A stretch of 64,000 nt of DNA. Origin: Marinobacter pelagius. Its GTDB lineage: Bacteria > Pseudomonadota > Gammaproteobacteria > Pseudomonadales > Oleiphilaceae. Every line of letters begins with the position of its first letter. Positions within the stretch are counted from its first letter, which is position 1. This document shows positions 26,902-35,921 of the stretch, piece by piece. The notes beneath the pieces were generated by a model. It made no database searches, was not told where the DNA came from, and saw only the letters and a list, made by a program, of their open reading frames with translations. The position numbers and the translations under genes were made by a program. The stretch spans positions 1-64,000 of the forward strand of contig NZ_QNRO01000018.1 in NCBI RefSeq assembly GCF_003315345.1, read 5' to 3'.

Positions 26902-28302
26902 ATGCCCCGCATTCTGATCGTAGAAGATGAAGACATCATTCGTTCCGCAGTGCGCAAACTGCTGCTGCACGCCGGCTATGAAGTGGCCGACGCCAGGTCG
27001 GTGGAGGAAGCCGAACAGAACCATGAACCGGATCAGTTTGACCTGATAATCTCCGACCTGCGCCTGCCGGGTGCGGCCGGCACCGAACTGATCAACCGTG
27101 CCCCCAACACGCCGGTACTGATCATGACCAGCTATGCCAGCCTGCGCTCGGCGGTGGACTCCATGAAAATGGGTGCCGTCGAATACATCGCCAAGCCGTT
27201 TGACCACGATGAAATGCTGGCTGCGGTCGAGAACATCCTGTCCCGCCAGGGATCAGGCGATACCGACTCCGGAAGCGATACGGGCTCTGGCGACAAGCCA
27301 CGGGAAAGCGATCCGGCCAACATCATGTTTGGTCAGTGCGAGGCCATGCAGAAGGTGTTCACCCTGATCCGCAAGGTGGCACCGACGGAAACCACGGTGT
27401 TGATCCAGGGGGAATCGGGAACCGGTAAGGAGCTGGCCGCCCGAGCCCTGCACCTGCTGAGCCCCCGGGCATCGAAACCACTGATCTCGGTCAACTGCGC
27501 CGCCATTCCCGAGAGCCTGATCGAATCCGAGCTGTTCGGCCACGAAAAAGGTGCGTTCACCGGCGCGGTGTCTGCCCGTACCGGCCTGATTGAAGCCGCC
27601 GACGGCGGCAGCCTGTTCCTGGACGAGATCGGCGAGCTGCCGGCCGAGGCCCAGGCCCGGCTGCTGCGGGTGCTGCAGGAAAACGAGATCCGCAAGGTCG
27701 GTTCCACCCAGAGCCGCAAGGTCAATGTGCGAATGATCGCGGCCACGCACCGGAATCTCAAAGCGATGACCCGTACCGGCGAGTTCCGGGAAGACCTTTA
27801 TTACCGACTGAACGTGATGCAGATCCGCATCCCGCCCCTGCGCGAGCGACAGAGCGATATTCTTGGCCTGGCCCGGAAGTTCCTCAAGCGCCAGGGCGAG
27901 AAGATGGGCAAGCCGAATCTCAACCTGAGCCCCGAGGCCATGCGGGTCCTGGAGCGGCACCGTTGGCCGGGTAACGTCCGGGAACTGGAGAACGCCATAG
28001 AACGGGCCACCATCCTGTGTGACGGGGATGTGATTACACCGTCCCTGCTCGACCTGGATAGTGAAGGCGGTGACGAGCACATTCCGGAAACACTGGTAGA
28101 AGGCAACAATGAACAGACCCCTACCCGGGATGCGGACTCCGCCAATGATCTGTCTCTGGAAGACTACTTCCAGCACTTTGTCCTCGAGAACCAGGATCGG
28201 ATGAGCGAGACGGAGCTGGCGCAGAAGCTGGGTATCAGTCGGAAGTCACTTTGGGAGCGACGGCAGCGTCTGGGCATCCCACGCAAGAAAACCAGCAATT
28301 GA
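26902..28302 (+). CDS. cbrB: CbrB sigma54-dependent response regulator
   Basis: NtrC-family activator (466 residues). The receiver domain (1-120) has Asp52 as phospho-acceptor (SDLRLP). The AAA+ domain (about 140-380) holds Walker A GESGTGKE (about 170) and the sigma54-contacting GAFTGA loop (about 217). A C-terminal Fis-type HTH (about 435-462; [17 protein letters not shown]) binds DNA. Linker rich in Ser/Asp/Gly. Its main known target in Pseudomonas is crcZ, and matching sites and a sigma54 promoter lie 65-200 bp downstream of its own stop. Confidence 0.96.
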   Translation: MPRILIVEDEDIIRSAVRKLLLHAGYEVADARSVEEAEQNHEPDQFDLIISDLRLPGAAGTELINRAPNTPVLIMTSYASLRSAVDSMKMGAVEYIAKPFDHDEMLAAVENILSRQGSGDTDSGSDTGSGDKPRESDPANIMFGQCEAMQKVFTLIRKVAPTETTVLIQGESGTGKELAARALHLLSPRASKPLISVNCAAIPESLIESELFGHEKGAFTGAVSARTGLIEAADGGSLFLDEIGELPAEAQARLLRVLQENEIRKVGSTQSRKVNVRMIAATHRNLKAMTRTGEFREDLYYRLNVMQIRIPPLRERQSDILGLARKFLKRQGEKMGKPNLNLSPEAMRVLERHRWPGNVRELENAIERATILCDGDVITPSLLDLDSEGGDEHIPETLVEGNNEQTPTRDADSANDLSLEDYFQHFVLENQDRMSETELAQKLGISRKSLWERRQRLGIPRKKTSN

Positions 28303-28305
28303 TCG

Positions 28306-28328
28306 AAGGGGCCACTGGCCCCTTTTTT
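28306..28328 (+). terminator. intrinsic terminator after cbrB
   Basis: AAGGGGCC (28306-28313), a 3-nt loop (ACT) and GGCCCCTT (28317-28324), followed by T residues to 28328. It insulates the next transcription unit, the sRNA gene, from cbrAB read-through. Confidence 0.93.
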
Positions 28329-28366
28329 CATGTCGGCCCGGGCCAAAGGATGAACCCATACTCAGT

Positions 28367-28448
28367 TGTTACCCCATGTTCCCCACGGTAACACTCCCTT
28401 CGGAACAACTGTGATCTCAGTAACACTTATCGGGAGTACGGGGTAACA
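28367..28448 (+). promoter_or_regulatory. CbrB-like upstream activating sites
   Basis: TGTTAC (28367-28372) and GTAACA (28388-28393), separated by 15 bp, form an inverted pair like the TGTTAC-N14-GTAACA CbrB box described in Pseudomonas. Two further GTAACA half-sites lie at 28420-28425 and 28443-28448. They sit 50-130 bp upstream of a sigma54 promoter, the right range for an enhancer-binding protein. Confidence 0.7.
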
Positions 28449-28499
28449 CTTATTTCTTCCAAAACCGTAAGGTACTGTTAATCAACAATTTTCAAAAAC

Positions 28500-28515
28500 T
28501 GGCACGCACTCTGCA
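28500..28515 (+). promoter_or_regulatory. sigma54 promoter for the CrcZ-type sRNA
   Basis: TGGCACG (28500-28506) with the -24 GG at 28501-28502 and, exactly 10 bp later, the -12 GC at 28513-28514 (CTGCA). This matches the consensus TGGCACG-N4-TTGCA with one change. Transcription should start near 28526. Confidence 0.85.
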
Positions 28516-28526
28516 ATCTATTAAGC

Positions 28527-28912
28527 GCACAACAACAAAAACAAGAAGTGGCACACGCAGCGTCAAAACAAATACAAAAAGCTGCAGGAAGACGTTCGGT
28601 AACAAAAACAAAAACAGAACGTGAGCGAACTGAGTGTTTTGGGTACTTTGCTTTTTAGTGGTCCCACGGCACGTGTGAGTTGTAGATGTAGAGAAGAATC
28701 GCCTTCCAGACGACACTGCATCTGCTGACAGACTCGCCCGATGTCCCTGACCGCTCTGTGTATTCAAAGCTTTCCGTTTGCACTGCTGAGATCCTCCGTA
28801 CTTGGAGGCACACAGTGGGGTACAAAAACGAAGAAAAATCCCGGCAACAATAAAAACAATGCAGATCGTCAACGCTTTCAGGGCGGATTCGTGAAAACGG
28901 ATCCGCCTTTTG
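28527..28912 (+). ncRNA. crcZ: CrcZ-type Hfq/Crc-titrating small RNA
   Basis: No protein gene is credible in the 683 bases between cbrB and pcnB. Instead there is a sigma54 promoter, a predicted RNA of about 386 nt beginning GCACAACAACAAAAAC, and a terminator at 28882-28912. Five A-rich clusters carry AAnAAnAA-type motifs: about 28531-28548, 28564-28580, 28600-28618, 28822-28838 and 28845-28859. Pseudomonas crcZ lies at the same place, has the same promoter class and sequesters Hfq/Crc to relieve catabolite repression. Identification rests on synteny, promoter and motif content, not on an alignment. Confidence 0.85.
28882..28912 (+). terminator. terminator of the CrcZ-type sRNA
   Basis: GGCGGAT (28882-28888), a 12-nt loop and ATCCGCC (28901-28907), followed by TTTTGATTAT. 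It is the only hairpin/T-run between the sRNA promoter and pcnB and defines the RNA 3' end. Confidence 0.8.
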
Positions 28913-28985
28913 ATTATCTGGCGTGTGCAAATCCTGCCCAAACCGTTAAACTCTCGGTTTTTGCTCACCGCAAATACGGATTTCA

Positions 28986-30347
28986 ATGCCTAAACGACTT
29001 GTCGACAGAATAAAATCCTTCATCCCCGGCGGACGGAAAAAGCCTCGCACCTATCAGCGACGGGAGATCCCCCGGGACCAGCACAATGTTTCGCGTTCCG
29101 TGATCAGCGAGCCGGCCAAGAAAGTCCTGCATCGCCTGAACAAATCCGGTTACGAAGCCTACCTGGTGGGCGGCGGCGTTCGCGACATCCTGCTTGGCGG
29201 CAAACCGAAGGATTTCGACATTGCCACCAACGCCACTCCGGAAGAAGTCCACGACCTGTTCCGCAACTCGCGCCTGATCGGTCGCCGCTTCCGCATTGTC
29301 CACGTGGTGTTCGGCCGGGAGATCATTGAAGTCACCACCTTCCGCGGCAATGCCAGCGACGCCGACGATGACAGCACCGACGATGATCGCAGGACCAGCG
29401 AGCACGGCCTGCTGCTGCGGGATAACGTCTACGGCAGTCAGGAAGAAGACGCGCTGCGCCGGGATTTTACGGTTAACGCTCTTTATTACTGTATCCGTGA
29501 CTTCACCGTGATCGATTTTGCCAATGGCATCGAGGACCTCCGCAACCGGCAGATCCGCCTGATCGGCGATCCGGAAACCCGGTACCGGGAAGACCCCGTG
29601 CGCATGCTCCGGGCCATCCGCTTTGCCGCCAAGCTGGACTTCGAGATCGAACCGGAGACCGAGGCGCCGATCCGCGAACTGGCTCCGCTGCTCAGCCATA
29701 TCCCGCCAGCCCGGCTATTTGACGAAGTGTTGAAACTGTTCTCTGCCGGCCATGGCGAGAAAACCTACGACCTGCTCAATGAGTACAACCTGCTGGCACC
29801 CCTGTTCCCGGAAACGGTGAAGGCCATCGAGGCCGGCGAGCCGGACGACCTGATCCGCCAGGCCCTGCGTAATACAGACGCGCGGATCGCCCAGGGCAAA
29901 TCCGTCACTCCCTATTTCATGTTTGCCGCAATGCTCTGGCCCGCCCTTCAGGCCGAGTGGCGTCGCCGCCAGGATAACGGCGACCCGGTACAGCCGGCGC
30001 TCCACGGCGCTATCGGCAAGGTCATCGGCCGCCAGGTACAGGCCACCTCCATACCCAAACGCTTCTCCGGCCCCATGAAGGAGATATGGGAACTGCAGAT
30101 GCGCCTGCCACGCCGCCAGGGCAAACGGGCCTTCGGCACCATGGCCCACCCGCGGTTCCGCGCCGCCTACGACTTCCTGCTGGTACGGGAATCGGCCGGC
30201 GAGATCGAACCGGGGCTGGGGCAGTGGTGGACCGAGTTCCAGCAGGCGGATGAGCGCGGTCAGGAACGCATGCTGTCCCAACTGGGCAGCGACGGCCCGA
30301 AAAAGCGCCGTCGTCGTAAGCCGGTGAAACGCCAGGCCGCGCAATGA
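28986..30347 (+). CDS. pcnB: poly(A) polymerase I
   Basis: Adds 3' poly(A) tails that promote RNA decay. Class II nucleotidyltransferase: the YLVGGGVRDILLGGKPKDFDIATNA region (about residues 58-80, shown only as landmark GGGVRD and DFDIAT) carries the G-G and D-x-D catalytic motifs. RNA-binding domain to about 430. The C-terminus is very basic (KKRRRRKPVKRQ), as usual in PcnB. 453 residues. The neighbour folK overlaps by 4 nt (ATGA). The cbrA-cbrB-crcZ-pcnB-folK-panB-panC order is the Pseudomonas order. Confidence 0.97.
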   Translation: MPKRLVDRIKSFIPGGRKKPRTYQRREIPRDQHNVSRSVISEPAKKVLHRLNKSGYEAYLVGGGVRDILLGGKPKDFDIATNATPEEVHDLFRNSRLIGRRFRIVHVVFGREIIEVTTFRGNASDADDDSTDDDRRTSEHGLLLRDNVYGSQEEDALRRDFTVNALYYCIRDFTVIDFANGIEDLRNRQIRLIGDPETRYREDPVRMLRAIRFAAKLDFEIEPETEAPIRELAPLLSHIPPARLFDEVLKLFSAGHGEKTYDLLNEYNLLAPLFPETVKAIEAGEPDDLIRQALRNTDARIAQGKSVTPYFMFAAMLWPALQAEWRRRQDNGDPVQPALHGAIGKVIGRQVQATSIPKRFSGPMKEIWELQMRLPRRQGKRAFGTMAHPRFRAAYDFLLVRESAGEIEPGLGQWWTEFQQADERGQERMLSQLGSDGPKKRRRRKPVKRQAAQ

Positions 30348-30856
30348 CCACGGATGTATTCGTCGGACTGGGCAGCAATCTCGAGAATCCCGCTGCCCAG
30401 CTGGCCCGGGCGGTTGCCGAACTCGCGGCACTGCCACAAACCACACTGGTCGCCCAGTCCCCTTTCTATGCCAGTCGACCAGTCGGCCCCCAGGATCAGC
30501 CTGATTTCGTCAATGGTGCGGTATGGCTCAGAACGGACCTGGCGCCCCATGCCCTGCTGGATCACCTGCAAGCCATCGAGCAGGCACACGGCCGGGAGCG
30601 TCTGCGCCATTGGGGACCGCGCACCCTGGATCTGGATATCCTGCTTTTTGGACAGGAAACCCTGGACGACGAACGCCTCGTGGTGCCCCACCGCGAGCTG
30701 GCCAACCGGGATTTTGCCCTCCAGCCGCTGCTGGATCTCAATCCCGACCTGACTCTGCCGGACGGACGCACAGTAGCTGCGCTCAGGCAAAGCTGCCCGG
30801 ACAACGGCTTGCGCAAGCTGCCGCCAATCCCGCGCGAACCCTTCTCCCCGGACTGA
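30344..30856 (+). CDS. folK: HPPK (6-hydroxymethyl-7,8-dihydropterin pyrophosphokinase), copy 1
   Basis: Transfers pyrophosphate from ATP to 6-hydroxymethyl-dihydropterin in folate synthesis. 170 residues; the hallmark GPRTLDLDILLFG with the two Mg-binding aspartates sits near residues 90-102, and the N-terminal VGLGSNLENP motif is intact. Coupled to pcnB by an ATGA overlap. A second HPPK gene lies 3.4 kb downstream on the other strand. Confidence 0.96.
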   Translation: MTTDVFVGLGSNLENPAAQLARAVAELAALPQTTLVAQSPFYASRPVGPQDQPDFVNGAVWLRTDLAPHALLDHLQAIEQAHGRERLRHWGPRTLDLDILLFGQETLDDERLVVPHRELANRDFALQPLLDLNPDLTLPDGRTVAALRQSCPDNGLRKLPPIPREPFSPD

Positions 30857-30986
30857 AACCCGGGCACCCCGACTCCGGCCACCGCGTGATACTATTGCCT
30901 CAGGCATACCCCCGGATTACCCTTAGCACCTGAATGCCGCAACCACGGCGCAGTCCACGCCCATCCACCCAAAAGGCTAGGATTCT

Positions 30987-31781
30987 ATGGCTGTTACCAT
31001 CAATACCCTGCGGGAATACAAGCAGAACGGCGAGGCTTTCTCTGCCCTGACCTCCTACGACGCTACCTTTGCCCAGATCGTCAGCGAAGCCGGCGTTGAT
31101 GTGATCCTGATCGGCGACTCCCTGGGCATGGTGCTCCAGGGCAATGACAGCACTCTGCCGGTTACCATGGATCAGATGGTGTACCACACCAGCTGCGTGG
31201 CCAAAGGCAACCGCGGCTCGCTGATCATGGCCGACATGCCGTTCATGTCCTACGGCACGGTGGAGGCGGCCCTTGAGAACGCCGCCGAGCTGATGCGTGC
31301 CGGTGCGCACATGGTCAAGCTGGAAGGCACGGACTGGATGAAGGATACCATCAGCGCCCTGAGCGAACGGGGCGTGCCCGTGTGCGCCCACCTGGGCCTG
31401 ACTCCGCAGTTCGTCAACAAGTTCGGTGGCTACAAGGTCCAGGGCCGGGATGAGAAAGCGGCGGAGATGATGATCGAGCACGCCTGTGAACTCGAGGAAG
31501 CCGGAGCCGACATCATTCTGCTCGAATGCGTACCCGCGCCGCTGGCCGCCCGCATCACCCAGGCCGTCAAGGCACCGGTGATCGGCATTGGCGCCGGTTC
31601 TGACACCGACGGTCAGGTGCTGGTGGTGCACGACATGCTGGGGCTGACGCCCGGCCGCAAGCCGCGGTTTGTGAAGAACTTCCTGGCGGAGACCGACTCC
31701 GTTCAGGAGGCGCTTGCCGCCTACGTTCAGCAGGTCCGCGACCGTACTTTCCCGTCCGAGGAGCATACGTTCAAGGCATGA
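30987..31781 (+). CDS. panB: 3-methyl-2-oxobutanoate hydroxymethyltransferase
   Basis: First committed step to pantothenate: adds a hydroxymethyl group from methylene-THF to alpha-ketoisovalerate. TIM-barrel protein of 264 residues with LTSYDATFA, the Mg-binding [10 protein letters not shown] (Asp near 45) and EGGxx-like LEGTDW region. A 130-bp gap separates it from folK. panC overlaps it by 4 nt (ATGA), a classic panBC pair. Confidence 0.97.
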   Translation: MAVTINTLREYKQNGEAFSALTSYDATFAQIVSEAGVDVILIGDSLGMVLQGNDSTLPVTMDQMVYHTSCVAKGNRGSLIMADMPFMSYGTVEAALENAAELMRAGAHMVKLEGTDWMKDTISALSERGVPVCAHLGLTPQFVNKFGGYKVQGRDEKAAEMMIEHACELEEAGADIILLECVPAPLAARITQAVKAPVIGIGAGSDTDGQVLVVHDMLGLTPGRKPRFVKNFLAETDSVQEALAAYVQQVRDRTFPSEEHTFKA

Positions 31782-32626
31782 GAACCATCCATTCGCTCAA
31801 GGAACTTCGCACCATCCTGCGCGGCTACCGCCGCCAGGACAAGACCATCGGGCTGGTCCCCACCATGGGGAACCTGCATGAGGGCCATATATCCCTGGTG
31901 CGCAAAGCGGCTGAGTCCGCGGATGTGGTGGTCACCACCATCTTCGTCAACCCGATGCAGTTCGGAGCCAACGAGGACCTGGACAAGTATCCGCGCACCC
32001 TCGCCGACGATCAGGAGAAGCTCGAAGCCGCCGGCAACACCCTGGTGTTCGCACCGCCGGTGGAAGAAATCTACCCCGAGGGCCTGGCCCAGCAGACCAA
32101 GGTGATCGTGCCAGAAGTCAGTGACGGCCACTGTGGCGCAAGCCGTCCCGGGCACTTCGAGGGCGTTGCCACCGTGGTCACCATGCTATTCAACATGGTG
32201 CAACCGGACCTGGCGGTCTTTGGCGAGAAGGATTTCCAGCAACTCGCCGTGATCCGCAAGATGACCCGTGACCTGTTCATGCCCGTGGAGATTATCGGCG
32301 CCCCCACCGTCCGGGAAGACGACGGCCTGGCCAAAAGCTCCCGCAACGGCTATCTCTCTGAGGAGGAACGCAAGATCGCACCGATTGTGTTCCGGACGCT
32401 GGAGGCCACCGTGGAAAAGCTCGCCAATGGTCGTACTGACTTCAACGCGCTGGAAAGCGAAGCTGAGCAGTCACTGAGCGCTGCCGGCCTGCGTCCGGAT
32501 TATTTCAACATCGTGAACAGCCTGACGCTCAAGCCGGCCTCGCCGGACGACCATGAATTGACCATCCTGGTGGCCGCCTTCCTGGGCACCACCCGGTTGA
32601 TCGACAACCTGTCGGTGACCCGCTGA
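31778..32626 (+). CDS. panC: pantothenate synthetase
   Basis: Condenses pantoate with beta-alanine using ATP. 282 residues; cytidylyltransferase-like HIGH motif in [14 protein letters not shown], the FVNPMQFG pantoate loop, GEKDFQQL and KSSRNGYL (KMSKS-like) are all visible. Start ATG overlaps the panB stop. Confidence 0.97.
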   Translation: MRTIHSLKELRTILRGYRRQDKTIGLVPTMGNLHEGHISLVRKAAESADVVVTTIFVNPMQFGANEDLDKYPRTLADDQEKLEAAGNTLVFAPPVEEIYPEGLAQQTKVIVPEVSDGHCGASRPGHFEGVATVVTMLFNMVQPDLAVFGEKDFQQLAVIRKMTRDLFMPVEIIGAPTVREDDGLAKSSRNGYLSEEERKIAPIVFRTLEATVEKLANGRTDFNALESEAEQSLSAAGLRPDYFNIVNSLTLKPASPDDHELTILVAAFLGTTRLIDNLSVTR

Positions 32627-32653
32627 CTCTCACACAAGGAAAAGGATCCCCTG

Positions 32654-34315
32654 ATGCCCGAACACCCGGCAGTACTGACCTCGAAACCCGAATGGCAGGC
32701 ACTGAACGAGCGGCGGGACAAGCTGCGAAGCATCACCATGCGGGAACTCTTCGCGAAGGATCCGGACAGGGCCAGCCGGTATTTCATCGAAGGTGCCGGC
32801 CTGGCCCTGGACTTCTCCAAGAACCTGCTCACGGACGAGACTCTGACCGAACTGATGGCCCTGGCCCGCAGCTGCCGCCTGGAAGAGCGACGCGATAAGC
32901 TTCTCAGCGGCGCCACGGTGAACATCACGGAAAACCGGCCGGCCCTGCATACCGCCCTGCGCCACCCGGGGAACGAATCCATCCTGGTCGATGGCGTGGA
33001 CGTAGTCGCCGAAGTTCAACAGACCCTGGACCGCATGGAAGCCTTTGTTGATGGTGTTCTGGATGCATCCAGAACCGGCTTCAGTGGCAAGGCCTTCACG
33101 GATGTGGTCAGTATCGGGATCGGCGGCTCCTACCTCGGCCCCAAGCTGGTAGGCGAATCGCTTCAGCCCTTCTGGCAGGGCAGCATACGGTGCCACTACG
33201 TGGCCAACATCGACGGCACTGATATCTGCGAAACACTCCGCCAGGTGAATCCGGAAACCACCCTGTTCCTGATCCAGTCCAAGTCTTTCCGCACCCAGGA
33301 AACCCTGGAGAACAGCAAGGTGGCGCGGCAGTGGTTCCTGAACAACGGCGGCGATGAAGTCTCCATCGCCCGGCACTTCATGGCGGTAACCGCCAACGTT
33401 CCGGCCGCCGAGGACTTCGGGATTGATGCCGACAATGTTTTCCCCATGTGGGACTGGGTCGGTGGCCGCTATTCCCTCTGGTCAGCTATCGGCCTGCCCG
33501 TGGCCCTCACCATCGGCATGAACAACTTCCGGGCCCTGCTGGCCGGCGCCCACGCCATGGACCGCCATTTTCGGGAAGCACCGCTGGAGCGCAACCTTCC
33601 GGTGGTCATGGGTCTGATCAGTGTCTGGTACAACAATTTTTGGGATGCCGAAACGCACGCCATACTGCCCTACGATCATTATCTGCGCAGCCTGCCGGAC
33701 CACCTCCAGCAGCTGGACATGGAGAGCAATGGCAAGAGCGTGACCGAGGCCGGGCAACCCGTGGATTACCAGACCGGCCCGGTGCTGTGGGGTGGTGTCG
33801 GCTCCAACGGCCAGCATGCCTATCACCAGCTGATCCACCAGGGTACCCGGCTGATCCCTGCGGACTTCATCATTCCCCTGAAGACCCACAATCCGGTGGC
33901 GACCCATCACGCGGACCTGTTTGCCAATTGCCTCAGCCAGTCCCGGGCGATGATGGCCGGCAAGACCCTGGACGAAGCCCGGACAGAACTGGCGGGAGAA
34001 GGCCTGGATGAGAAAGCCGTTGAGGCCCTCGCGCCCCACAAGGTGATTCCCGGCAACAAGCCGAGCAATACACTGATCATGGAGAAGGTAGCGCCGGAAA
34101 CGGTGGGGGCCCTGATTGCCCTCTATGAGCACCGGACCTTTGTTCAGGGCGTGATCTGGGATGTGGATTCGTTCGACCAGTGGGGTGTGGAGCTGGGCAA
34201 GCAGCTGGGCAAGGGCATTCTGCCCAAACTGCTGAGCCAGGACGCCATCAGCACCGCCGGTGACAGCTCCACCGACCAGCTGATCCGGAAATTCCGCTCA
34301 GCCAACGGCCTCTGA
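32654..34315 (+). CDS. pgi: glucose-6-phosphate isomerase
   Basis: Interconverts glucose-6-P and fructose-6-P. 553 residues, the normal length. The family signatures GIGGSYLGP (about 156), the FPMWDWVGGRYSLWSAIG region (parts DWVGGRYS, about 264) and the C-terminal VDSFDQWGVELGK are intact. ATG 32654 lies 27 nt after panC. The last 18 bp overlap the convergent second folK gene, so neither gene has a separate 3' untranslated region here. Confidence 0.97.
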   Translation: MPEHPAVLTSKPEWQALNERRDKLRSITMRELFAKDPDRASRYFIEGAGLALDFSKNLLTDETLTELMALARSCRLEERRDKLLSGATVNITENRPALHTALRHPGNESILVDGVDVVAEVQQTLDRMEAFVDGVLDASRTGFSGKAFTDVVSIGIGGSYLGPKLVGESLQPFWQGSIRCHYVANIDGTDICETLRQVNPETTLFLIQSKSFRTQETLENSKVARQWFLNNGGDEVSIARHFMAVTANVPAAEDFGIDADNVFPMWDWVGGRYSLWSAIGLPVALTIGMNNFRALLAGAHAMDRHFREAPLERNLPVVMGLISVWYNNFWDAETHAILPYDHYLRSLPDHLQQLDMESNGKSVTEAGQPVDYQTGPVLWGGVGSNGQHAYHQLIHQGTRLIPADFIIPLKTHNPVATHHADLFANCLSQSRAMMAGKTLDEARTELAGEGLDEKAVEALAPHKVIPGNKPSNTLIMEKVAPETVGALIALYEHRTFVQGVIWDVDSFDQWGVELGKQLGKGILPKLLSQDAISTAGDSSTDQLIRKFRSANGL

Positions 34316-34825
34316 GATTTTCCGGCCCTGCCATGTGAAGTCCACCGGCCAAAGCTTCTGGCCGGTGTTGTACGACTGCCACAGCTCCTGGTAACGCTCG
34401 CCACAGACCGGGTGCACCGCATCCGGGGCGATATCCGCCAGCGGGCGCAGCACGAAGGCATTCTTCAGAATCTCGCCACGGGGCAGTTCAACGCCATCAA
34501 TGGTACCAGTGCGGTCGCCGTAGGTGAGGATATCCAGGTCCAGGGTCCGGGCACTGAACTTCGGCACATCGCGCCGGCGGCCGTTCTCGGCCTCCAGCTG
34601 CTTGAAGCGCCGGGACAGCTCACCAACGCTGAGGTCAGTATCCACCCCGACCACCAGGTTAAAGAAGGGCGAGCCGTCAAAACCGACCGATTCGCTTTCG
34701 TAGACCGGGGAAATCTGCAGGTCACCAAACCAGTCCGCCAGGGCGTCCAGGGCCGCGGTTACATAACGCTCCCGGTCGATGTTGGTGCCGATACTGATGT
34801 AGACCCGGACTCTTGCCGTCATCAT
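34298..34825 (-). CDS. folK: HPPK-family pyrophosphokinase, copy 2
   Basis: Second 2-amino-4-hydroxy-6-hydroxymethyl-dihydropteridine pyrophosphokinase (175 residues). It keeps the N-terminal SIGTNIDRE and the catalytic ARTLDLDILTYG, so it is probably active. It clearly differs from the copy at 30344 (different N-terminus and C-terminal half), so it is not a recent duplicate. Coupled to folB by a 4-nt ATGA-type overlap. Both Mg-binding Asp residues are kept, and folB next door makes its substrate, so this copy may be the dedicated folate enzyme. Confidence 0.93.
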   Translation of the reverse strand: MMTARVRVYISIGTNIDRERYVTAALDALADWFGDLQISPVYESESVGFDGSPFFNLVVGVDTDLSVGELSRRFKQLEAENGRRRDVPKFSARTLDLDILTYGDRTGTIDGVELPRGEILKNAFVLRPLADIAPDAVHPVCGERYQELWQSYNTGQKLWPVDFTWQGRKISEAVG

Positions 34826-35178
34826 TTGCTTCCCCGTTCGATTCGCACACCCACTGACCGAGCCGCGGGTACCGCGCCGGGCTTGCGCAGGGTCAGCGTC
34901 AGCTGCCCCACCCCGAATTCCTTCATAAGAAGATCCGCCAGCACTTCAGCCGCCCGTTCCAGCAACTGCGGCTTCAGCTCCTGCAGGCAGCGGGTCACCC
35001 GCTCACTGACCGCGGCGTAATCCAGGGCATCGGCAACATCGTCGGACTGGCCCGGCGCACGGTTATCCCAGGCCATGTCGAGATCGACCAGGATCTGCTG
35101 GGTGACATCCCGCTCCCAGTCATAAACGCCGATGACGGTTTCCACCGCCAGACCTTCGATCAGGACACTGTCTGCCAA
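34822..35178 (-). CDS. folB: dihydroneopterin aldolase
   Basis: Converts dihydroneopterin to 6-hydroxymethyl-dihydropterin. The tunnelling-fold signature VETVIGVYDWERDVTQ near the N-terminus and the late PGAVPAARSVGVRIER are typical. The frame runs back to 35226, but TTG 35178 has GGGAG six bases upstream and gives the normal 118-residue protein; the preceding residues are not family-like. folK follows in the same operon. Confidence 0.92.
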   Translation of the reverse strand: MADSVLIEGLAVETVIGVYDWERDVTQQILVDLDMAWDNRAPGQSDDVADALDYAAVSERVTRCLQELKPQLLERAAEVLADLLMKEFGVGQLTLTLRKPGAVPAARSVGVRIERGSK

Positions 35179-35319
35179 GGGGATCTCCCGGAGTCTTACA
35201 CTCTTTGCTGATTGAAATGCACACAACCACCGGATACTGTGATCAGGCTGGCCAGAAACAAACGGGCCGGCATTTTCGCACAGATTGCACCGATTCGTCT
35301 CCGCCTCCGGACTGACACC

Positions 35320-35913
35320 ATGGATCTGACCAGCCCCGCCGTCGCCACCGTTGCACTTTGCACCCTTGCCTACCTGTTCGGCTCGGTACTGTTCGCGCTA
35401 CCGGTGTGCCGGCTGTGGAAACTGCCCGACCCGAGGGCCCTTGGATCAGGCAATCCCGGCGCCACCAACGTCTATCGTAACGGCGGCTGGGCGCCGGCGC
35501 TGGTCACCCTCGCTCTTGATGCCTTCAAGGGTTGGCTGCCGGTGTGGATCGCCCACGTTGGCGGGCTCTCGGTGATGGTTCAAGCGATGGTTGCCCTGTG
35601 CGCGGTCACCGGCCACATGATTCCACTGTTCTACCGGTTCAAGGGTGGCAAAGGGGTGGCCACCGCGCTGGGGGCGGGTCTGGCACTGGCGCCGGTCACA
35701 ACCCTGATCATGGCAGCCATCTGGGCCGGTGTGATGTGGCGTTGGCGCATCTCTGCCCTGGCCTCCCTGGTTGCCATTGCCTTCGGACCGCTGATCAGCG
35801 CCCTGATCGAGCCGGAAACCCTGCCGCTGTTCGGACTACTGACTATCCTGATCGTGGTGCGGCACCGCAACAACCTCATCCGGCTCGCCCAGGGCCGGGA
35901 AGCCGGTTTCTGA
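35320..35913 (+). CDS. plsY: acyl-phosphate:glycerol-3-phosphate acyltransferase PlsY
   Basis: Inner-membrane acyltransferase that acylates glycerol-3-P from acyl-phosphate, opening phospholipid synthesis. ATG 35320 gives 197 residues with about five membrane helices. Conserved loops are visible: GSGNPGATNVYR, the FKGGKGVATALG phosphate loop and RHRNNLIRL near the end. Ends 8 bp before the convergent tsaD. Confidence 0.96.
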   Translation: MDLTSPAVATVALCTLAYLFGSVLFALPVCRLWKLPDPRALGSGNPGATNVYRNGGWAPALVTLALDAFKGWLPVWIAHVGGLSVMVQAMVALCAVTGHMIPLFYRFKGGKGVATALGAGLALAPVTTLIMAAIWAGVMWRWRISALASLVAIAFGPLISALIEPETLPLFGLLTILIVVRHRNNLIRLAQGREAGF

Positions 35914-35921
35914 TCGCCTTT

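Noticed and set aside
28492..28986. 164-codon minus-strand frame over the crcZ region
   Set aside because: It opposes the A-rich sRNA clusters, giving long Phe/Leu/Val runs (VFVLTLRVPLLVFVVV) that look membrane-like only because they are the complement of AAC/AAA repeats.
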